From the NCBI RefSeq assembly GCF_019145495.1, contig NZ_JAHSTU010000010.1:124001-188000 (forward strand): a stretch of 64,000 nt of DNA, in the 5' to 3' direction. Position 1 is the stretch's first letter. Each line of letters opens with the position of its first letter. Shown here in pieces: positions 61,499-64,000 of the stretch. Under the pieces are notes generated by a model. It was not told the origin of the DNA, did not search any database, and saw nothing but the letters and a program-made list of their open reading frames with translations. The translations under genes and the position numbers were made by a program. This stretch comes from Pseudomonas azerbaijanoccidentalis. Lineage in GTDB: Bacteria; Pseudomonadota; Gammaproteobacteria; Pseudomonadales; Pseudomonadaceae.

Positions 61499-62844
61499 TT
61501 CAGGGCCTCGGCGAGCTTGCCGTGCAGGCCGCCGAAGCCGCCGTTGCTCATGATCACCACGTGAGTGCCTGGCTGCGCCTGGCTCTTCACGCGCTCGATG
61601 ATGCCTTCCAGCGTGTCGCTGACAATCGAAGGCACGGTGCACAGCGCTGCCGTGCCTGCCAGATCCCAGCCGAGGTTGGCCGGCGCGTACCAAATCACCT
61701 GATCAGCATCGACCACGCTTTCCGGCAAGCCGTCACGGTGCGCGCCGAGCTTCATGGAGTTGGAGCGCGGTTCGATGATCGCGATCAACGGTGCGTCGCC
61801 AATCCGTTTGCGCAAGCCGTCGAGGGTGGTGGCGATGGCCGTCGGGTGGTGAGCGAAGTCGTCGTAAATGGTGATGCCGCGAACTTCCGCGACTTTTTCC
61901 ATCCGGCGCTTGACGCTTTTGAACACACTCAACGCAGCGATGCCCATGGACGGCACTACACCGACGTGACGCGCGGCGGCCAAGGTGGCCAGCGCGTTGG
62001 CGACGTTGTGCTGGCCGGTCATGTCCCACTCGACCACGCCTTGGGAAACACCTTCGAACATCACTTCAAAGGCCGAACCGTCCTCACTCAGCAACTTGAC
62101 CTGCCACTGCCCGCCGGCACCGGTGGTTTGCACCGGGGTCCAGCAGCCCATCTCGATGACGCGCTGCAAGGCCGGTTCAGTGGTCGGATGGATCACCAGA
62201 CCTTCGCTCGGGATGGTCCGCACCAAATGGTGGAACTGGCGCTCGATGGCCGGCAGGTCCGGGAAAATATCGGCGTGGTCGAATTCCAGGTTGTTCAGGA
62301 TCGCCGTGCGCGGACGGTAGTGAACGAACTTGGAACGCTTGTCGAAGAACGCGCTGTCGTATTCGTCGGCTTCAATGACGAAGAACGGCGTATCGCCCAG
62401 CCGCGCCGAGACCGAGAAGTTCTGCGGCACACCACCGATCAGGAAACCCGGGCTCATGCCCGCGTGCTCCAGCACCCAGGCGAGCATGCTGCTGGTGGTG
62501 GTTTTGCCGTGCGTACCGGCGACAGCCAGCACCCAGCGACCTTGCAGCACGTGATCGGCCAGCCATTGCGGACCGGAAACGTACGGCAGGCCTTTGTTCA
62601 GCACGTACTCGACGGCCGGATTGCCACGGGACATGGCGTTGCCGATCACCACCAGGTCGGGGGCCGGGTCGAGTTGCGCCGGATCGTAGCCTTGGGTCAG
62701 CTCGATGCCTTGAGCCTCAAGCTGCGTACTCATCGGCGGGTAGACGTTGGCATCGGAGCCCGTCACGTGATGGCCCAGTTCTTTGGCCAGTACCGCCATC
62801 GAACCCATGAAAGTGCCGCAGATACCAAGAATATGAATGTGCAT
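61495..62844 (-). CDS. mpl: UDP-N-acetylmuramate:tripeptide ligase Mpl
   Basis: A 449-residue Mur ligase that reuses tripeptide from old wall. HILGICGTFMGSMAVLAKELG starts it, followed by ATP site AGTHGKTTTSSMLAW, EADEYDSAFFDKRSKFVHY and DDFAHHPTA. It complements LdcA, which makes tripeptides, in the recycling path. GAGG precedes the ATG at 62844. Three genes (mpl-ubiX-lipoprotein) overlap by a few bases each. Confidence 0.95.
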   Translation of the reverse strand: MHIHILGICGTFMGSMAVLAKELGHHVTGSDANVYPPMSTQLEAQGIELTQGYDPAQLDPAPDLVVIGNAMSRGNPAVEYVLNKGLPYVSGPQWLADHVLQGRWVLAVAGTHGKTTTSSMLAWVLEHAGMSPGFLIGGVPQNFSVSARLGDTPFFVIEADEYDSAFFDKRSKFVHYRPRTAILNNLEFDHADIFPDLPAIERQFHHLVRTIPSEGLVIHPTTEPALQRVIEMGCWTPVQTTGAGGQWQVKLLSEDGSAFEVMFEGVSQGVVEWDMTGQHNVANALATLAAARHVGVVPSMGIAALSVFKSVKRRMEKVAEVRGITIYDDFAHHPTAIATTLDGLRKRIGDAPLIAIIEPRSNSMKLGAHRDGLPESVVDADQVIWYAPANLGWDLAGTAALCTVPSIVSDTLEGIIERVKSQAQPGTHVVIMSNGGFGGLHGKLAEALK

Positions 62845-62918
62845 AGTCGACCTCGTAAAACATGGCCGCAGGTTAGCGTAGGGAGGGGAAATTCGCACCT
62901 TTGTTTCGCCCATACCGG

Positions 62919-63018
62919 CGCCATCGCTAGCAGGCTAGCGCCCACAGTAGATTTGAGTGCACTCCCAAACTGTTGATTCAGCCCATTACCCTGTGGGAGC
63001 TAGCCTGCTAGCGATGGC
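62919..63018. repeat. REP inverted pair (TGTGGGAGCTAGCCTGCTAGC family)
   Basis: GCCATCGCTAGCAGGCTAGC plus GCCCACA faces TGTGGGAGCTAGCCTGCTAG plus CGATGG, with a 45-base spacer, between mpl and the sigma-54 regulator. Confidence 0.9.
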
Positions 63019-63028
63019 CGCGACGCGG

Positions 63029-64000
63029 TCACCGGGCGATACCGTGTTTGCGCAGCTTGCGATAAAGGGTATTGCGGCTAACCCCCAACTGCTCGGCCGT
63101 ATGCGTCATGTGCCATCGCGTCTGCTCCAGCGCATTGAGCAACGCCAGCCGTTCGGCATCCTCCAGCGGATGTTCGGACGGCTCTTCAATCGCCTGCACC
63201 GCCGCCGGTCGCGACGAACGAATCATCGCCGGCAAATCCTCCAGTCCGACTCGCCCGCCGTCACACAACGCCGCCAACGTGCGCAACACATTGCGCAACT
63301 GCCGCACGTTGCCCGGCCAGGCAAAGCCCAGCAAAGCTTCCCGCGCCGCGCCATCAATCAACACCGTTTCGCCGCGCGCTTCTTCGGCCAGCAAAAAGTC
63401 GAGCAACTGTTCTTTGTCACTGCGTTCGCGTAATGCTGGCAGCGCGACTTCCAGCCCATTGAGCCGGTAATACAAGTCCTCGCGGAAGCTGCCGTCCTGC
63501 ACTCGATCCAGCAGATTACGGTGGGTGGCGCTGATGATCCGCACGTTAACCGATTCCGGCTCGCCGCCAATCGGCACCACCTGCCGGTCTTCCAGCACCC
63601 GCAACAACCGTGTTTGCAGGGCAAGGGGCATGTCGCCGATTTCATCGAGAAACAACGTGCCGCCATCGGCCTGCTGCAACTTGCCGCGCATGCCTTCCTT
63701 GCGCGCCCCGGTGAAACTGCCGCCGCGATAACCGAAGAGTTCGCTCTCGATCAAGCTTTCCGGGATGGCCGCGCAGTTGAGGGCCACGAAGGCTTTTTCT
63801 GCGCGTTGACTGGCTTGATGCACGGCTTTGGCAAAAGCTTCTTTGCCCGAGCCGGTTTCACCATTGATCAGCAACGGCACGTCCCGCTCATAGACGCGCA
63901 AGGCCTTGCGGAAATCCGTCTGCAAACCGCTGTCGCCCAGGCAGATACCGGACAACGCAGCCCGGTCCTCGCTCACAGGGCTTGGCACCAACGGCGCAGG
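63029..64000 (-). CDS. sigma-54-dependent activator, AAA+ and HTH part (5' end cut by window edge)
   Basis: The last 324 codons of an enhancer-binding protein; the frame is open to the window edge so its sensor domain is missing. Walker A is NGETGSGKEAFA, the sigma-54 contact loop reads GGSFTGARKEG (S in place of the usual A of GAFTGA), Walker B is GTLFLDEIGDMP, and a Fis-type HTH (AEQLGVSRNTLYRKLRKHG) ends it. The order and HTH resemble AcoR-type regulators, but the missing N-terminus prevents a firm name. It drives sigma-54 promoters of an unseen target. Confidence 0.9.
   Translation of the reverse strand, partial: PAPLVPSPVSEDRAALSGICLGDSGLQTDFRKALRVYERDVPLLINGETGSGKEAFAKAVHQASQRAEKAFVALNCAAIPESLIESELFGYRGGSFTGARKEGMRGKLQQADGGTLFLDEIGDMPLALQTRLLRVLEDRQVVPIGGEPESVNVRIISATHRNLLDRVQDGSFREDLYYRLNGLEVALPALRERSDKEQLLDFLLAEEARGETVLIDGAAREALLGFAWPGNVRQLRNVLRTLAALCDGGRVGLEDLPAMIRSSRPAAVQAIEEPSEHPLEDAERLALLNALEQTRWHMTHTAEQLGVSRNTLYRKLRKHGIAR

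Overview
The window is a 64 kb stretch of GC-rich chromosome from a Pseudomonas, most probably the P. fluorescens group. The genus call rests on near-standard Pseudomonas gene orders (proA-nadD-rsfS-rlmH-mrdA-rodA-mltB-rlpA-dacA-ybeD-lipB-lipA; miaB-ybeZ-ybeY-ybeX-lnt; leuS-lptE-holA; thiD-thiE-hemL) and on short palindromic REP-type elements, chiefly GATCGCAGCC...GGAGCTCCTACA-like units in inverted pairs, which are typical of that group. No tRNA, rRNA, IS element, integrase or CRISPR array was recognised.

Layout. 1-6.9 kb is a catabolic or transport cluster: an APC permease (cut by the left edge), a polyamine-type ABC binding protein, a PuuC-like aldehyde dehydrogenase, a LysR regulator, an ArgE-like deacetylase and a DUF1028 protein. 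7.0-10.4 kb holds a small Pseudomonas protein and the helicase hrpB. 10.4-12.3 kb is a foreign-looking islet with an AbiE-like antitoxin/nucleotidyltransferase pair. It is bounded by a direct repeat of the first codons and promoter of hrpB, so a 28-codon relic of hrpB remains at its far end. 12.4-22.7 kb carries a lipoprotein, a FieF-type cation exporter, a Q/N-rich secreted protein, an Lrp regulator with a divergent short transcription unit, rluE, amn, aidB and a hybrid sensor kinase.

23-26.6 kb makes thiamine and haem precursors (thiD, thiE, hemL). 27-32.7 kb couples tRNA modification, RNA maturation and lipoprotein acylation (miaB, ybeZ, ybeY, ybeX, lnt). 34-38.6 kb contains leuS, lptE and holA. 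It is followed by arfA, a ribosome-rescue factor whose coding region contains a strong hairpin, and by a lytic transglycosylase and an LD-carboxypeptidase. 41.5-53 kb is the long minus-strand cell-elongation, lipoylation and NAD/proline block. It encodes PBP2/RodA, MltB, RlpA and DacA for wall growth, LipB/LipA for lipoate, RsfS/RlmH for ribosomes, NadD for NAD and ProA for proline.

53-64 kb contains a DNA glycosylase, a DedA-PAP2 fusion, a Lon-N domain protein, LrgAB, a MaoC hydratase, a MORN-repeat lipoprotein fused to a caspase-like C13 peptidase, an atypical SDR, a YceK-like lipoprotein, ubiX, mpl and a sigma-54 activator cut by the right edge.

Most promising leads are the TA islet that re-made the hrpB start, the hairpin inside arfA, the MORN-C13 lipoprotein, the 9-A tract inside rlpA, and a terminator-ended minus-strand unit upstream of the Lrp gene that has no recognised gene. 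All calls were made by reading the sequence; no database search was run.
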